Shown here: one piece after another, positions 1 through 10,661 of the stretch
How the letters are laid out: the number at the start of each line of letters is the position of its first letter
Numbering within the stretch: the stretch's first letter is position 1
Assembly: GCA_028752905.1 (NCBI GenBank)
Contig: JAQNBH010000012.1
Coordinates: 21,910,956-21,974,955, forward strand
DNA from: Cladorhizidae sp. MBARI D1340-BT2
Lineage: Eukaryota; Porifera; Demospongiae; Poecilosclerida; Cladorhizidae
DNA: 64,000 bases
Direction: 5' to 3'
The notes under the pieces: model-generated
Told to the model about the DNA's origin: nothing
Seen by the model: the letters and a program-made list of their open reading frames with translations, nothing else
Database searches by the model: none
Program-made: the position numbers and the translations under genes

Positions 1-4
1 CGAC

Positions 5-1870
5 ATGACGGAAGGCACCCTGCCACACCAAACCTGGGACCAGGCATCCCAAACCTGGGCACAGCATCGCTCACCACCCCAACCAACCCTCAACGTCATC
101 GTCTCCACCCATCGAGCAGACTTCCAGACCCACGGGCAAACCCTCAGGAGAGAGCGGCGAAACCTCACCACAAGTGCCCTCGCCGACACCGGCTGCCAGA
201 GTTGCTTGGCAGGCCCCACCCTCATGCGTGGCCTCAACCTCAGTGTACAAGACCTCATCCCAAGCTCCCTCACCATGAACTCTGCCAGTGGCAACCCCAT
301 GCCCATCATGGGAGCCGCACTCACCAGGATCAGAGCCAGAGACACAGACAAGGAAACGAGGCAAATGGTGTACTTTAGTCCCGTAGCCACCAAGCTTTAC
401 CTCAGCATGTCAGCATGCAGCGACCTGGGACTAATTAATCTGGGATTCCCGCTGCGTTCACCAGCCCCGAACGGCAAGATCACCAGCCAACCACTGGCAC
501 TGATTAGGGACACCGGAACCACCGGGACAAGCCCACCACTAACTCGGCAGGCCAAACCACCAGCACCTCAGACACAACCTGCGGCTCGCCCATGCTCCTG
601 CCCCACCAGATCCCCACCACCAGATAGGCCCACGACACTGCCATTCCCAGCCACAGAGGGAAACAGACAGAAGCTGGAGAAGTATCTCCTCAACCTCTAC
701 GCATCCAGCGCATTCAACACGTGCGAACACCAGCCTCTGCCTATGATGTCCGGCCCCCCTCTCTCGCTGAAGATCGACCCCAACGCTGTCCCCAAACCGT
801 GCCACACCCCCATCACCATACCTATTCACTGGCAGGAGGAGGTGAAGGCAGGGCTGGACAGGGATGTCCGGCTCGGCGTGCTGGAAAAGGTCCCCCTGGG
901 CACGCCCGTCACTTGGTGCCACCGAATGGTGATCTGCACCAAGAAGAACGGGGCGCTCAGGAGGACCATAAACTTCCAACCCCTCAACCAGCACGCCACC
1001 CGGGAGACCCACCACTGCCCTTCACCCTTCCACCAGGCCAGGGCCATCCCACGAATGACGAAGAAAACAATCTTCGACGCATGGAACGGCTACCACTCCG
1101 TGGCCCTAGCTGAGGGAGACAAACATTACACCACGTTTATCACACCCTGGGGGAGGTACCGCTACCTGACGGCCCCACAAGGCTACATCGCCTCGGGAGA
1201 CGCCTACACGGCACGGTACGACGCCCTCATTACCAATGTAACCAACAAGACTAAGTGCATCGATGATGCCCTGCTATGGGCGGATGACATAGAGGGATCC
1301 TTCTATCAGGCAGTGCGGTGGCTGCACATTTGTGCCACGAACGGCATCACCCTGAACCCAACGAAGTTCCGCTTTGCAGAAGACGAAGTGGAGTTCGCGG
1401 GGTTCACAGTCACCCCCACAGAGGTCCGCCCCGCTGACAAATTCACGGCGGCCATCAAGGAATTCCCCACCCCAACAAACATCACTGACATCAGAGCATG
1501 GTTTGGCCTCGTAAACCAAATTTCCTACACCTTCGCCATGACGGCAACCATGCTCCCCTTCAGGGATCTCCTGAAGCCCTCCACCCCCTTCCAATGGTCA
1601 GATCAGCTGACCGAAGCCCTCGCCGCGTCCAAACAACACATATGCGAGAGCATCCGAGCGGGAGTAGAGATCTTCGACAAGGGGCGCCCCACCTGCCTGG
1701 CGACAGACTGGAGCAAGGACGGGATTGGCTTCTGGCTCACACAGAAACACTGCCAGTGCCCGTCCCGCGATCCTTTCTGTTGCCGGGACGGCTGGCGCGT
1801 CACCTTGGTGGGGTCGAGATTCACTCATGCAGCAGAGTCTCGATACGCCCCGTGGAAGGGGAGGCCCTAG
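5..1870 (+). pseudogene. Ty3/gypsy pol part 1: protease, reverse transcriptase, start of RNase H
   Basis: The open frame of 621 codons probably continues left of the window, so its first ATG need not be the true start. An aspartic protease box ADTGCQSC sits at about residue 60. The RT core spans about residues 270-470, with MVICTKKNG, the FDAWNGYHSV strand (first catalytic Asp) and CIDDALLWADD (about residue 418, the other two Asp). RNase H begins at about residue 565 with ATDWSKDGIGFW. The frame closes early at 1870 in the middle of RNase H, where homology continues in the next frame. The change lies between about 1845 and 1860 and is consistent with one small indel. A sequencing error cannot be excluded without reads. 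Confidence 0.9.
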
Positions 1871-2607
1871 CCGTAGCCGACGCGCTTGACAAAGCCAGGC
1901 ACTTTGTACTCGGGTGCCGGGACCTGACAGTAGCGGTGGACCACAAACCACTGCTAAAGCTATTCGGGGACAGGTGCCTGGAGGACATCCCGAATCGCCG
2001 CCTGAGGAATCTCAAAGAGAAGACCCTCAGGTACCGCTTCAGGATGGTATACATCCCGGGCGCCAGAAACCTGACCAGTGACGCCCTGTCACGTCACCCA
2101 TCTGGGACAAGGACACCCGCCAGACTCCACCTGCCAGATGACCTGCCAGCCCCCGGCCCGAACTGCTCCACCCTTGCCCTCGCAGACGACGACGGCCACT
2201 CCTCAGCAATGTGCGCAGCGATCTCAGCCACCCCCATCAACTGGGAACAGCTTCAGACAGCCACCACGGCAGACCAGTCCCTCCAGGACCTTATGCTGGT
2301 CATAGAAGCAGGACCCCCCAACAAACGTGACTTGCTCCCAGTGGGGATACAGGCGTATTTTCCTGTGATAACCGACCTCACAATAGTCGACGACGTGGTA
2401 TGTCTGGGCGACCGTCTCATCATCCCCTCCTCCCTACGGCAAGCATGCCTTGCCACCCTGCACACTGCACACCAAGGGACAAGCGGGATGACAGCCAGGG
2501 CGAAAGCATCCATATACTGGCCAGGCCTGACAGCAGATATCGCCGCCACAAGGAGCAGATGCCACATCTGCAACGGGAATGCCCCCTCTCAACCCCACAT
2601 GCAATAA
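1852..2607 (+). pseudogene. Ty3/gypsy pol part 2: end of RNase H and H2C2 zinc domain
   Basis: This segment continues the RNase H fold in a second frame, with VEGEALAVADALDKA and VDHKPLLKLFGDR, and then the conserved DALSRHP end. It next encodes the integrase N-terminal H2C2 zinc-binding region (LHTAHQGTSG then CHICNG). The frame was open further left (from about 1498) but has no homology there, so the join at about 1850 is the real boundary. It ends at a stop at 2607 just after the zinc domain, while the integrase core continues in the third frame. That places a second frame break at about 2595-2604. Confidence 0.88.
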
Positions 2608-3800
2608 CCCCTGAGGAGGCGGACCACCCGTTCGAGCACCTACACGCAGACTTCTTCCACCACGAAGGATCCGTCTACCTCGTACTGGTGGATCGCTTCT
2701 CGGGATGGTCCATCGTATCGCAGGCGAGCAGCGGAGCCACAGGCCTCATACAGGTACTCAGGGAGACCTTTGCAACCTTTGGTATCCCAGCCACGCTCAC
2801 AACAGATGGAGGACCCGAATTCACCGCCCATGCAACAAAAGATCTGCTGGCTAGCTGGGGGGTCCACCACAGGACATCCTCGGCATACCACCCCCACGCG
2901 AACAACCGCGCCAAAACAGGGGTCAAAACCGTCAAGCGACTCATCACCGGGAACACAGACCCAGGGGGCGCCCTGAAGTCAGCCTTCTTCAAGGCACTCC
3001 TGACCTACAGGAACTGCCCCTGCCCTGACACGAGGACGTCACCGGCCATGTGCCTCTTTGGCCGCCCAACCAGAGACCTGCTACCTACCCTCCCAACACG
3101 ACTTCAACAGCCGACCCAGGAAGGTGCTACCCAACAGATAAGGCTAACAGCACTAGAGAAGCGCCAATCCCTGGGCAAGAAACGCTGGATGGAGCACACC
3201 AAAAACCTCTCCCCCCTCATACGCGGAGACAGAGTACTGGTGCAAAACCAGACCGGCCACCACCCAACCAAATGGGACAGCACAGGCGTGGTGGTAGAGG
3301 TCATGCAGTATCATCAGTATCAAGTCCGGATGGACAGCAACGGCAGACTTACCACTCGCAACCGCCAATACCTCAGGAGGAACACCTTCCCCATCCCACC
3401 ACCGGACCACCCCCTACCATCACCAGGCACCCCGGCACCGCCACCTAGCCACCCATCACCAGGCACCCCGGCACCGCCACCTAGCCACTCATCACCAGGC
3501 ACCCAGGCACCACCACCCAGCCAACCTCTACCAATCACCCCGGCTACATCAACCAGCCAACCATTACCTGGCTCTCTGGAACCAACAACCCAGAGGCAGC
3601 CAACTACCACGCCGGCCACCACCCGAACATATGCAGCTGTCGCCGGCACCCAGAACCACCGAGACAACCTACCACCACTGGCCCCCAAAACGTTGGCCAA
3701 GATCCCACCACCACCACCCAAACCCACCAACCCAGACCAGACCCTACGGAGAAGTACGAGGACCATAAAGCCCCCGCAAAGATACGGACAGGCTCCCTAA
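2600..3800 (+). pseudogene. Ty3/gypsy pol part 3: integrase core and proline-rich tail, catalytic Glu replaced
   Basis: The integrase core reads from HADFFHHEG (first Asp) through TTDGGPEFT (second Asp) to HPHANNRAKTGVKTVKR. In Ty3/gypsy integrases the residue after Arg/Gln-Ala in this last motif is the catalytic Glu of the D,D-35-E triad; here it is Lys, which should abolish strand transfer. After the core come about 130 residues of basic linker and a C-terminal stretch rich in Pro, Ser and Thr. That stretch has an internal repeat of 14-15 residues (PGTPAPPPSHPS type) seen three times at about 3420-3520. The last residues are basic (RRSTRTIKPPQRYG), a usual end for gypsy pol proteins. The frame ends at 3800. 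Confidence 0.9.
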
Positions 3801-3823
3801 CTCTTTCAGTCCCCCTGACGAAG

Positions 3824-4230
3824 GACTTGGGGGGAGATAGACAATAATCATCTAAACTATTCATTCCATGCACACACCTTGTATCATGTACCTCCCTGTT
3901 ATAGCGATCCCTTACCATGTTAGCGACCCCTTACCATGCGCATGCCCCTTGTCATACACTTCAGTTAGAGCACGCATCTCTGAACATCATATCGATTTAT
4001 TATCCAGTTTGATCCATGAATGAGAAGGTGCATTGCATTTAACTAGTAACCACAAGTATTCTGCTACTGACTACTGGTAACACTGACACCAGCTTCTGCT
4101 ACTGATGTATGTTACTACTGGTAACACTGACATCAGTTTCTTTGGTTCTGCTGCTCATCCATTACTGTGTATGGATCACTGGTGTTGCCTGATGACTGTT
4201 GTTGATGGATTTCCTGGAGGAGACATGGAT
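3824..4230 (+). other. Polypurine tract and probable 3' LTR of the gypsy element
   Basis: A G-rich tract (GACTTGGGGGGAGA, 3824-3837) follows the pol stop by about 20 bases, where a plus-strand-priming polypurine tract belongs. The 3' LTR should therefore begin near 3838. Its right end cannot be fixed because the 5' LTR is outside the window. Within it are two imperfect copies of a ~55-bp segment (CTGCTACTGA...GGTAACACTGACA, about 4060-4145). Confidence 0.5.
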
Positions 4231-4236
4231 CAACTA

Positions 4237-4645
4237 GTCTTTTACCCGTGAAAAAATAATGCAGCTATGTACCTTGGACATAAACGCTACAGCTAAAATA
4301 TTCTCAACCTTAACAAAGTCTTGTTCCTCACGCAGAGAGGAGAACAAGTCTTTACTATCTTCTTTAGCACGTCCAACATCCGCCGACCAAGATTCCCCAC
4401 AAAAATGACTTTTAAATGATCCAAGGTTCGAGGTCTTCCCCATCTGCACTTGGCTTAACTTCAGAGAGGTGTGAAATACGCTGTCTGTGGCTGGGGAAAG
4501 CTTCACTTCTAAGGTTAATGGCCCATTGGTTTTACAGATGTTCAGAACTGATGAATGACCATTGAATTCGAAATCATTCCCCTTAGTTCCCGGGCATTGG
4601 TGATATCCAAACTTGGTAGCTAAATAAAGCTGTTCAAAGACTCTT
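4237..4645 (-). other. Open frame of about 136 codons, unrecognised
   Basis: On the minus strand a frame is open from about 4645 to a stop at 4237 without an obvious ATG start. It reads ARVFEQLYLATKFGYHQCPG, then LEVKLSPATDSVFHTSLK, and ends CIIFSRVKD. The composition looks protein-like (mixed polar and hydrophobic, few repeats), so it could be an exon or a TE fragment. I do not recognise it. It may belong with the possible first exon at 6486-6632 on the same strand, but no phase evidence ties them. Confidence 0.25.
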
Positions 4646-4996
4646 GCTCACGGACAATGACTTAAGAAAATGAGAGCAGCATCTGATGCTTGTGAAGGTG
4701 AGTGGGATAAACATTGAAGAGAAACAGCAGCTATTATACAGTCTCCCATTAGTGGGTCAAGTGTCCTTGAAGCTTGGCAAAGCATCACATGTTATCTATG
4801 ATGTGCTTAACAGATTTCTTCTTTTTGCTTAACCTTCTCACCGTCAGATTGCTGGGACAGTTTAGAAAAATCGAACCAGCTTCAGTTATATATCTACCCA
4901 CCAAGTCATAAATTCACTAGCAACCATATATTATGGGATAGCCCTATTATAAACACGGTGGCAGATTTTTGGTGACCTTTATGCTGACAATAAAAC
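4646..4996. other. Intergenic, nothing recognised
   Basis: AT-rich sequence without a long frame, repeat or RNA signature. Confidence 0.5.
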
Positions 4997-5013
4997 ATGA
5001 ATATCATTATCTA

Positions 5014-5130
5014 TGAACGCTCAGTTGACATAATAACATTACAATAACCTTCTCAATAATCAACTTGAAATTATATTCTCTCGACGTTTCGATTAGATGA
5101 TCTAGCCTTCATCAGGAATATTTTATTGTG
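5014..5130 (-). mobile_element. Family A unit (hammerhead-like), single copy with 17-bp target duplication
   Basis: An insertion of 117 bp is flanked by a perfect 17-bp direct repeat, ATGAATATCATTATCTA, at 4997-5013 and 5131-5147. Read on the minus strand, the unit starts with CTGATGA (5109-5115), a short hairpin, then GAAACGTC (5083-5090), and then the family tail with CAAGTTGATTATTGAGAAGG. The long duplication points to a retroposition-type insertion rather than cut-and-paste. The hammerhead core (CUGANGA ... GAAA ... GUC) is intact here. Confidence 0.8.
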
Positions 5131-5147
5131 ATGAATATCATTATCTA

Positions 5148-5768
5148 GCTTTTAACAATATTAGAGCATAGTTCTTTTTGCATATAGTGCAGAATCTAAT
5201 CTATTGCTTGCAAACATTCAGCAACCATCTGCTATTGTTGCAATACTACATAGGGGCTATATAAGCAGTTTAGGTATTATTGACAAAGGAAGCATATAAC
5301 TGCCACTGTAAGAACGTTGACAACATAATAATATTTACATCACATTGTGACTTGTACTCTGTCCTTTATCACGGACCAGGCCTTACTCTTTGCCACCAAG
5401 TAACACACCTATGAATATGATTATGTACATATGACATCATTTATAATGCTGAATCTATTTCTACAAATATATTTATTATAACTGGGAGGAGGTGGAGAAC
5501 AAGGAAGTCAAAGAGAAGCCAGTTCCCTAGCATCACCATCCATCATCAAATTTATAAACATCAAGTTCCAACTAAACAGTGCTATAAGGCACTACCCGCA
5601 TTTTACCCGGGGGAAAAATAACTACTCGCCTTTGGACAACAAACAGGCTAGTATTATAGCTAGACCCCATTTACAAATCTGAGAAGTCTTCTTATCCATT
5701 CCTTCCTTGTCAGAGACAAAGACATCACTTTTTGCTGTAGTGCTAAGCTCATCCACATGCGTTACAAC
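5148..5768. other. Intergenic between two family A units, nothing recognised
   Basis: AT-rich sequence with no convincing frame or repeat. Confidence 0.5.
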
Positions 5769-5776
5769 AGTTCTAC

Positions 5777-5876
5777 AGTTATTCCTGATGAAGGCTAGAG
5801 CATCTGGTCGGAACATCGAGAGATAACTTCAAGTTGATTGTTGAGAAGGTTATTGTAATGTTATTATGTCAACTGA
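5777..5876 (+). mobile_element. Family A unit, single copy, plus orientation
   Basis: The unit begins at CCTGATGAAGGCTAGAGC, and the second core box is mutated (GGAAC instead of GAAAC). The tail follows with CAAGTTGATTGTTGAGAAGG and GTCAACTGAGAGTTCATTGA. AGTTCTAC occurs at both edges (left near 5769, right near 5880), a probable 8-bp target duplication. This makes it an insertion separate from the one at 5014 and not the other inverted end of one transposon. Confidence 0.7.
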
Positions 5877-5895
5877 GAGTTCATTGAGAGTTCTA

Positions 5896-6135
5896 CTATC
5901 GTGGCCAACTTATCCAAGGTTCCACGTTCGGAAGAAAGCTCGCCCAAGTAAGCCCATAATCTTCTCCCTCACTAAAGTCATCTTCAGATGATTCAAAAGT
6001 ATCACCCGTCACTAGAAAAATGACTTCCGCTCGACTTAGTTGCCTAGCATTTGGGGGAGGGGTCATCAAAACCACAAATGATCTGCGTTTCAAGATCCCC
6101 CCCCCCTTTGTTACCCGGTAACTAACGCACTTCAA
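5896..6135 (-). other. Open frame of 79 codons, unrecognised
   Basis: It reads KGGGILKRRSFVVLMTPPPN and then an acidic stretch, TFESSEDDFSEGEDYG. Acidic N-termini of this kind occur in some transposases, but nothing diagnostic is present. The frame crosses a C-run of about ten bases, so its integrity is doubtful. Confidence 0.15.
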
Positions 6136-6485
6136 ATTAGGTGCACAGATAGAGGACTATTTTATGATATAAGAATATTGCGCGTAAATGATCGTGCGCG
6201 TGTCTTGCTTCTTTCCTGATAGACGAAACACAGAGCACCATATATGGCGCTGTTGACAGTGAGTTGGTTTACTGATGGACCACCAACTTCCTTTGTCATT
6301 TTGTTTTTTTATAGCTATACCTTTATTTGTCAGGAATAAGTCTTCACATCATTAGAATGCAAATACAATAAGCTGCAGTTTTGTATAAGAATCAGCTCCA
6401 TTGATGTTTGATGCAAGCAAACAAGAGTTATGCAATGCTATAGCGCTCTACATGTACGTCTACAACAAAACTTACTTACACAGCA

Positions 6486-6632
6486 ATGAATTATATCCTG
6501 GAGCAATTTCTTTCTCAAGAGCACAGGGATGCAGAGGACTCCTGGCGTAGATGCCTGTGCAGCTCTCCTCCGAAGAAGAGGTCTCCAGAAACAGCAGAAA
6601 AGGCCGGGACAGCAGTTGCGATCATCAGCCAT
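6486..6632 (-). CDS. Possible first coding exon, unknown gene
   Basis: An ATG at 6632 opens MADDRNCCPGLFCCFWRPLL, followed by a basic stretch LLRRRAAQAS. The frame runs into TGTGTAAGTAAG near 6480, a good splice donor. The exon would encode about 49 residues, cysteine-rich then basic, which I cannot assign. No partner exon has been identified, so this could be chance. Confidence 0.25.
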
Positions 6633-6864
6633 GTTTAAAATTTATTTTGTTTTTCTCGCTTGTCCCCTCAAACCAGAAGTAAGGTCTTATCACTATTTTA
6701 CATCGATGGAGTAGGGTCTACTGGGCATGTGCAGGTTGATAGGCCGGTGTTTAGTGTGATCGGTTCATTATATATATATTTTGAGAATGAAATCTGAGGT
6801 TGGCCTTGGGCACTTGTGGCGTTTAACCAGTTAATAATATCAACTAGGAACTACACTACGGCCT

Positions 6865-7000
6865 CACTTTTTCTTTCCAAACCAAGAGGCCATGATCCCC
6901 ACCAAACCAGGCCAGCCAGTCGACTACAAACATAATCAGATCACATGACATCAAAGCTTATAGGCTGGAAACACAATAAAAGCTCCAAGCTGCGTTATGG
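6865..7000. repeat. Dispersed repeat, copy 1 (pair with 10138)
   Basis: The sequence CTCACTTTTTCTTTCCAAACC, then a CCAGGCCAGCCAG-like segment and a CAAAGCTTA...AAAGCTCCA block, recurs in the same order at 10138-10290. The copies are diverged (perhaps 70% alike by eye) and in the same orientation, 3.3 kb apart, on either side of the two large minisatellites. Confidence 0.6.
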
Positions 7001-7254
7001 GGTGGGAAAAACACACATTCATCTTCGATCGATAAACGAATCCACACGTTGCCAAAATACACTGTAGGAGACTAAACCTTGGAACACAAGCTCATAAAAC
7101 TACACGTGGAATACGCAAGCTCTCGAGTTTATAAACTTGAATGTGGTAGCTATTGCAAAATATTATACATTAAGCTGAAGAATGTCTTTGCTGAAGGGGC
7201 GGAGTTACTGGGTCAACTTGGAAGCTTAGCCAACTAACAAGGTGTGTGGAAGGC
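7001..7254. other. Intergenic, nothing recognised
   Basis: No frame or repeat that I can support. Confidence 0.4.
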
Positions 7255-8118
7255 CATTAGTACAGTGAGAGATGTACAGGGAGAGATGTGTGGGAGTGAG
7301 GGTGGATTGGGAGGGAGGGATGTGTGGGTGTGAGGGTTGATTAGTGAGGGAGGGATGTGTGGGACTGTGGGTGGGTGGTGGGATGTGTGGGAGTGAGGGT
7401 GGATTAGTGGGGGAGGGATGTGTGGGAGAGAGGTTGGATTGGCAAGAGAAGGTTGTGTGGGAGTGGGGAAGGTTGTGTGGGAGTGGGGAAGGTTGTGTGG
7501 GAGTGGGGAAGGTTGTGTGGGAGTGGGGAAGGTTGTGTGGGAGTGGGGAAGGTTGTGTGGGAGTGGGGAAGGTTGTGTGGGAGTGGGGAAGGTTGTGTGG
7601 GAGTGGGGAAGGTTGTGTGGGAGTGGGGAAGGTTGTGTGGGAGTGGGGAATGTTGTGTGGGAGTGGGGAAGGTTGTGTGGGAGTGGGGAAGGTTGTGTGG
7701 GAGTGGGGAATGTTGTGTGGGAGTGGGGCAGGTTGTGTTGGAGTGGGGCAGGTTGTGTGGGAGTGGGGAAGGTTGTGTGGGTGTGGGGAAGGTTGTGTGG
7801 GAGTGGGGAATGTTGTGTGGGAGTGGGGCAGGTTGTGTGGGAGTGGGGAAGGTTGTGTGGGAGTGGGGAAGGTTGTGTGGGAGTGGGGAAGGTTGTGTGG
7901 GAGTGGGGAATGTTGTGTGGGAGTGGGGCAGGTTGTGTGGGAGTGGGGAAGGTTGTGTGGGAGTGGGGAAGGTTGTGTGGGAGTGGGGAATGTTGTGTGG
8001 GAGTGGGGCAGGTTGTGTGGGAGTGGGGAAGATTGTGTGGGAGTGGGGAAGGTTGTGTGGGAGTGGGGAAGGTTGTGTGGGAGTGGGGAAGGTTGTGTGG
8101 GAGTGAGGGTGTGTGACT
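7255..8118. repeat. 20-bp G-rich minisatellite
   Basis: The unit GAGTGGGGAAGGTTGTGTGG is repeated about 33 times at 7443-8106 with almost no length variation. Variants TGTTGTGTGG and GGGCAGG recur in a patterned order. A degenerate related zone (GTGTGGGAGTGAGGGTGGATT types) leads in from 7255. The plus strand has four or more G-runs per two units, so G-quadruplex formation is possible. Several frames are open only because the unit lacks stops. Confidence 0.95.
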
Positions 8119-8269
8119 GGTGAAGGAGAAAAGAAGGAAGTCAGATCTGATAAAAATAAATAAGAAAGACAGTGAGACAAGGTGGGGAGGAGGGGAGACG
8201 AACAAACTGATGCTGGAGTTCAAAGTACTGCCTGGTTAATAAGTCATACATCCAAAACATTGAAAGGTA

Positions 8270-8446
8270 AAGTGCACCCATTATACACTCCTCTAGGCCA
8301 GAACTGAAGGGAAACCACACCCATTATGCACTAGTCCGGAACTGAAGGGAAATCACACCCATTTTGCACTCCTCTAGGCCAGAACGGAAGGGAAACCACA
8401 CCCATTATGCACTAGTCCAGAACTGAAGGGGGGGGGGGGGGGGGGG
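8270..8446. repeat. About 60-bp tandem repeat ending in a G-run
   Basis: There are four copies of a segment with CACACCCATTATGCACT...GAACTGAAGGGAAAC. Long (CTCCTCTAGGCCAG) and short (AGTCCG/AGTCCAG) versions alternate, so the true period is the pair. The last copy ends in a run of 19 G (8428-8446), probably an expanded GAAGGG. Confidence 0.8.
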
Positions 8447-8607
8447 CACACCCAATAAGGAAGAAACTGCAGCCACTAGGCCATCTTTGCTGGTGAAGCA
8501 TGCAGGAAGCAAACACTAGCCAGTTCAAGGAATCCATTAACACAAAACAGGTCCAAATGAAAGCTTAAAAAAAAACTTTAAAGAAGAAAGTCGTACTCAT
8601 CACCCAG
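8447..8607. other. Spacer between repeats, nothing recognised
   Basis: Unique sequence with a short A-run at 8568-8576. Confidence 0.4.
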
Positions 8608-10138
8608 GGTCCATACATGGTATTGGGTCCATACATGGTATTGGGTCCATACATGGTATTGGGTCCATACATGGTATTGGGTCCATACATGGTATTGGGT
8701 CCATACATGGTATTGGGTCCACACATGGTATGGGTCCATACATGGTATTGGGTCCACACATGGTATTGGGTCCATACATGGTATTGGGTCTATACATGGT
8801 ATGGGTCCATACATGGTATTGGGTCCATACATGGTATTGGGTCCATACATGGTATTGGGTCCATACATGGTATTGGGTCCATACATGGCATTGGGTCCAT
8901 ACATGGCATTGGGTCCATACATGGTATTGGGTCCATACATGGTATTGGGCTCATACATGGTATTGGGTCCACACATGGTATTGGGTCCATACATGGTATT
9001 GGGTCCACACATGGTATTGGGTCCATACATGGTATTGGGTCCACACACGATATTGGGTCCATACATGGCATTGGGTCCATACATGGTATTGGGTCCACAC
9101 ATGGTATTGGGTCCACACATGGTATTGGGTCCACACACGGTATTGGGCCCACACACAGTATTGGGTCCGCACATGGTATTGGGTCCACACATGGTATTGG
9201 GTCCACACATGGTATTGGGTCCATACATGGTATTGGGTCCACACATGGTATTGGGTCCACACATGGTATTGGGTCCACACACGGTATTGGGCCCACACAC
9301 AGTATTGGGTCCGCACATGGTATTGGGTCCACACATGGTATTGGGTCCACACATGGTATTGGGTCCACACATGGTATTGGGTCCACATACGGTATTGGGT
9401 CCACACACGGTATTGGGTCCACACATGGTATTGGGTCCATACATGGTATTGGGCCCATACATGGTATTGGGTCCACACATGGTATTGGGTCCACACATGG
9501 TATTGGGTCCACACATGGTATTGGGTCCATACATGGTATTGGGTCCACACATGGTATTGGGTCCATACATGGTATTGGGTCCGCACATGGTATTGGGTCC
9601 GCACATGGTATTGGGTCCACACATGGTATTGGGTCCACACACGGTATTGGGTCCACACATGGTATTAGGTCCACACATGGTATTGGGTCCACACATGGTA
9701 TTGGCTCCACACATGGTATTGGGTCCACACACGGTATTGGGTCCACACACAGTATTGGGTCCGCACATGGTATTGGGTCCACACATGGTATTGGGTCCAC
9801 ATACGGTATTGGGTCCACACACGGTATTGGGTCCACACATGGTATTGGGTCCATACATGGTATTGGGCCCATACATGGTATTGGGTCCACACATGGTATT
9901 GGGTCCACACATGGTATTGGGTCCACACATGGTATTGGGTCCATACATGGTATTGGGTCCACACATGGTATTGGGTCCATACATGGTATTGGGTCCGCAC
10001 ATGGTATTGGGTCCATACATGGTATTGGGTCCGCACATGGTATTGGGTCCGCACATGGTATTGGGTCCACACACGGTATTGGGTCCACACATGGTATTAG
10101 GTCCACACATGGTATTGGGTCCACACATGGTATTGGCT
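8608..10138. repeat. 18-bp minisatellite with higher-order structure
   Basis: The unit GGTCCATACATGGTATTG (variants CACACATGG, CACACACGG, CGCACATGG) is repeated about 85 times. Because 18 is a multiple of 3, all frames give long hexapeptide frames on both strands. Marker variants show higher-order copying: GGGCCCACACACAGTATTGG recurs after 144 bp (8 units; 9145 and 9289), and GTCCACATACGG recurs after 414 bp (23 units; 9381 and 9795) with its neighbours in the same order. Confidence 0.95.
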
Positions 10139-10290
10139 CACTGTTTCTTTCCAAACCACTCGGTTGTGATTCCTTAATGAACCAGCCCAGCCAGGCTACT
10201 GCCAACACAACCAGCCAAGCACACCTGACTCAGTCACACAGCAAAGCTTACAAGCTAAAGCTCCATGTCACAGCACTGGGGGAGTGGGGG
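10138..10290. repeat. Dispersed repeat, copy 2 (pair with 6865)
   Basis: It begins CTCACTGTTTCTTTCCAAACC directly at the end of the 18-bp array and keeps the same block order as the copy at 6865-7000 (CCAGCCCAGCCAGGC, then CAAAGCTTAC, then AAAGCTCCA). Confidence 0.6.
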
Positions 10291-10661
10291 ATCATCTTTG
10301 TCCCTCTAACTTAACTCTATAAATGTTGAGACTGCCAAGCTGCAAGGATAAGAAGAGACCTGGAGGGGGCAGTAGCTACCTAGACAGCCATTAACAGAGA
10401 GAACCCCAAGCCAACAGCCATCTTTGTTAAAACTGATTAGAGAGTCAGCTACAACTAGTCAGCAGAAACAGGTGAGATGCAACTCACAGCACCAACACAA
10501 AGCTACGAATGTCACGACAGTTAATTAGAGCGAGACACAAATGGAACTTTTTAAGGAACATAATGTAGCTCTTTGTAAGAAGCTGATAATCACATTAAAA
10601 ATATATTTAATTATATTTGTAAGGATATATACATAATAATGTGTAGGTGTTTCAAGCTTAC
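10291..10661. other. Probable intron downstream of the last SLC37 exon seen
   Basis: No exon matching the next conserved SLC37 block (Gly-Trp-Pro, then Asn-Trp-Phe-Gly) is visible here or further left, so the 3' half of the gene lies beyond a long intron or outside the window. Confidence 0.4.

Larger units (their letters stand above)
1..3837 (+). mobile_element. Ty3/gypsy LTR retrotransposon, pol and 3' end, broken
   Basis: The left edge of the window cuts into this element; gag and the 5' LTR are outside. Pol domains follow in Ty3/gypsy order: protease, reverse transcriptase, RNase H, H2C2 zinc-binding domain, integrase, then a proline-rich tail. The order RT-RNaseH-integrase excludes Ty1/copia. 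The coding region is split over three frames (breaks near 1850 and 2600), and the integrase Glu is replaced, so this copy should not be autonomous. The Cys-Ile-Asp-Asp form of the RT box is unlike the usual Tyr-x-Asp-Asp; as I recall, non-Tyr forms are common in the K02A2.6-like gypsy clade of invertebrates. GC content is visibly higher than in the surrounding DNA. Confidence 0.93.

Noticed and set aside
5014..5885. One 870-bp transposon with family A units as terminal inverted repeats
   Set aside because: Each unit has its own target duplication (17 bp and 8 bp), so they are two insertions that happen to face each other.
7234..8223. A 329-codon His/Pro/Thr repeat frame
   Set aside because: It is the 20-bp array read through; three shifted frames are equally open, so it is not evidence for a protein.
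8578..10128. Very long open frames (over 450 codons) on both strands
   Set aside because: They are translations of the 18-bp array, whose unit has no stop and a length divisible by 3; all six readings give hexapeptide repeats with no sign of selection on one frame.
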